Of a stretch of 64,000 nucleotides of DNA, positions 61,662 to 64,000 are shown piece by piece. The translations under genes were made by a program, and so were the position numbers. The stretch's first letter is position 1. Each line of letters starts with the position of its first letter. The notes under the pieces were generated by a model that was not told the origin of the DNA, did no database searches, and saw only the letters and a list, made by a program, of their open reading frames with translations. The DNA comes from Primula veris. Taxonomy: Eukaryota; Streptophyta; Magnoliopsida; Ericales; Primulaceae. The DNA is taken from contig OY821742.1 in assembly GCA_963682055.1 (NCBI GenBank), forward strand, positions 3,743,816 through 3,807,815, in the 5' to 3' direction.

Positions 61662-62140
61662 TTGTAAAAACATGGCGTTCGAAGGGTGAGAAAGATCTTT
61701 CTATATCTTTAAAATTTTGGATGATTGTCTCGCTTCAAGCATACATCAGTAAAGCTTTCATCCGACAAAGTACAAAAACCAAATAGTATAAACTTAATTG
61801 ATCTAAACTATATTCTCAATGATTTGAGAAAATTTATAAAACCATATGAGAAATCACGTTGGCTCTAACTTTTGACAAAACAAAAATAATGTGGAATAAA
61901 CTCTATCGTAATTCAAGGAATACTTTGGAAACGTGTTGAAAACTGTGAATATAATAAATACCACTTATTATAATTACGTTCTACATCGAAGAAACAGGAT
62001 AAGAAAAAAAAACTGAAGGAAAAACAAACAATGAAAAGAACATGAAGAAAGAGACTGAAAAGGATAAATGTTGGTCGGATAATTGTCCAAAGCTCCTGTT
62101 ATGGTGTAATATTTAATATCCTTTCACTAATTTTAGGCAC
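61662..62140. other. 3' flank of the P450 gene
   Basis: AT-rich, no other gene recognised; it should hold the P450 polyadenylation region. Confidence 0.6.
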
Positions 62141-64000
62141 TCATTTGAAGGAATGGGGTGTTGCTATGGCTAGAAGCTGAGTTTTCAGACGGACAGTAAA
62201 ATCACTACCTTCACTCATGTCCAAATCCTCACCACCCAATCCATTCGGAAGTGCCCAATCAAATTTGTTCAATAAATTTGCCAAAACAATCTCATTCGTT
62301 GCCGCGGCAAAAGAAATTCCAGGACAACCTCTTCGGCCACCTCCAAAAGGTAAAAACTGAAAATCATTTCCCTTAAAATCGATAGACGAGTTGATAAACC
62401 TCTCTGGTCGGAATTCATACGGCGAATCCCAAGATTTTGGGTCCCTACCAATTGCCCAAAGGTTGACTATGACTCCCGTCTTTGCAGCGACATCATAACC
62501 CATCATCTTGACATCATACCTTGCTGCTCTTGGAATTGGTATCGGTATTGGAGGATGCAGACGCAGAGTTTCTTTAACAACTGCTTTCAAATAGGTCATT
62601 TTTTCGAATTCCTCTTCCGTTATGATGGGCATGCCTTTAGCAATCCCTCTAATTTCGTCTTGCAATCGCTTCATAACCGTAGGGTGCTTTAGTAGCTCTG
62701 ACATTTCCCATTCAAGGAGAGCCGCTGTGCTTTCAACTCCCCCAGCGAAAGAATCCTACAAGGACACAATGTAAATCACCAGAAAAGCTTTAATCAATGA
62801 TTAAATCATGAGGAATAAATTAAAATTAATAATAATAAGGAAACCAAAATATTCCATACTGCTGAATTGTTCAGCCTTTACTGTTATTTTTAATTGGGTG
62901 TAACGTTAAAATTCCGTAAATAATCTAGAATAATCTAGCAGCAGTGGTGGAACTGGAATTGTTTTTTTTCGTAATTATGTGGGGTGAAAGACTGAATTGG
63001 TATAAAAAAAAAAAAAAAAAAACAAGATACATGGTATAAGATCGTTTCTCGATATGGGCGCGTTGGAGTACTCTCCATTAGCCTGCTACTATAGCTTCTA
63101 GCAGCAAGTTTGTTTATCTATATTCAACTTAAAGGTCTTTTTAGGTTAGATATCCCCTCACTGGATGACTCCCTATTTGCGAATTTCAATTTGTACTCGT
63201 CGAATACTTTTTCAAAAAGAAAAACTGAATCTGCGTCTCATGTTATGTGACATTTGAAGGATAATCATATTATTTGTTATACCAACACTATAGCTTTAAG
63301 ACCATCTCGATCAAAGCAAGCAACAGATCCCTCATCCTTTTGAATCTTAAGCAAATTGTCAATGAAATCTTCATCATCACAATTTTTAGGTGTTCCGTCA
63401 TTATGTCGATCGGTATGCTCTTGAACCACATCTTCTAAAAAAGCGTCAATCTGTGTTGCTAACCTGTCAACCTTAGAATTTTTCCCATTTACTTGACTCA
63501 CCCAAGAAAGCCAAGGTATGACATCCCCCAAATCTAACTCACCCAATATATTCATTAGCTCCGTCAATAATTTATGGAACCTCTCTCCTCTCTCACCTTC
63601 CATCATCGTCTTCCCGACAGCCACCTCACACGTCATATCAAACGTGATCGATACCAGAAGCTTTCTCATATTTAACACCTCTAGCGAAGACTTCTCAATC
63701 TTGTCCATTAGCTTTGCAGTCCTCTCTTCTCTCACAACACGAAAAGACTGAACTCTTCTATTGCATAGAAGATGGATGCTAAATAAACTTCTCATTTGCC
63801 TCCAGTACTCCCCGTATGGAGCTATGGAAATATCTTTCAAGTCATAAAGAAGTTTTCTGGCGATCTTGAATTCGTGTCTAGAAGAAAATGCGAGATCGTG
63901 AGTCTTCATGACCTTGTGAGCTGCTTCGGCTGTGGAGACCACAATGAAAGGTTTATGGCCCAGGTGCAACAGCATGAGATCAGGGCCATACTTTTTACAT
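62141..64000 (-). CDS. Cytochrome P450, CYP71-type, two exons, N-terminus off the edge
   Basis: ER-bound haem monooxygenase of specialised metabolism. Exon 1 runs from beyond 64000 to 63283 (donor GTATAAC). The intron is 63282-62756 (acceptor TTGTAG). Exon 2 is 62755-62141, stop TGA. The phase-0 junction sits just before the I-helix, the conserved CYP71-clan intron place. Motifs: C-helix WRQMR (GEYWRQMRSL) in exon 1; I-helix DSFAGGVEST; ExxR as KETLRLHPP; PERF; haem loop FLPFGGGRRGCPG with the Cys ligand. The I-helix reads GGVEST where the acid-Thr pair is usually DT or ET, so Glu-Ser precedes the Thr. About 440 residues are visible; the membrane anchor and first ~60 residues lie off the right edge. 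No lesion. It resembles CYP71A-type enzymes; the substrate is unknown. Confidence 0.92.

Overview
This is a nuclear window from a flowering plant, almost certainly a eudicot. The evidence is GT-AG introns, plant gene families (NPF transporter, cytosolic sulfotransferase, UGT with a PSPG box, CYP71-type P450, double-bond reductase) and plant transposon lineages (Tat-type Ty3/gypsy, copia, hAT, CACTA, pogo/Emigrant, Stowaway). I cannot name the species. The UGT most resembles the 7-deoxyloganetic-acid glucosyltransferase type (UGT709).

Layout. 1-0.95 kb: the 5' end of an NPF (NRT1/PTR) transporter, reverse strand, running off the left edge. 4.4-14 kb: a tandem duplication of a sulfotransferase gene. 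The left copy is a decayed pseudogene hit by two CACTA-type MITEs; the right copy is open and has two exons. A two-exon UGT lies between them on the opposite strand. 15.2-19.1 kb: a complete five-exon alkenal double-bond reductase on the reverse strand. 19-24 kb: no host gene, but several small DNA transposons, including a pogo-like element that still carries a fragment of its transposase DNA-binding domain. 24.1-38.9 kb: one young, complete LTR retrotransposon of Tat type (14.8 kb, 5-bp target duplication, nearly identical LTRs). It has lost protease and reverse transcriptase, yet it carries a spliced antisense gene and a row of five small antisense coiled-coil ORFs, each behind its own TATA box. 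40-47.6 kb: a second, truncated Tat-type element in the opposite orientation, with a homologous intact spliced antisense gene. 47.6-49.5 kb: a MITE, a long hairpin and a hAT element. 49.5-56.7 kb: an older, broken copia element. 56.7-61.7 kb: two copies of a ~0.75-kb segment, a TRIM-like triple LTR and more MITEs. 62.1-64 kb: a CYP71-type P450, reverse strand, running off the right edge.

The host genes are all of the specialised-metabolism type: oxidation (P450), C=C reduction (reductase), glucosylation (UGT) and sulfation (SULT). They are separated by large retrotransposon insertions. That mixture could be a loose metabolic neighbourhood, but nothing in the sequence proves a shared pathway.

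The most unusual system is the antisense gene content of the two Tat elements. In both, a spliced gene with a homologous N-terminal domain points against gag-pol, and a tandem repeat separates the two converging transcription units. In the larger element it is joined by five independent TATA-driven coiled-coil mini-genes, two of them clear paralogues.
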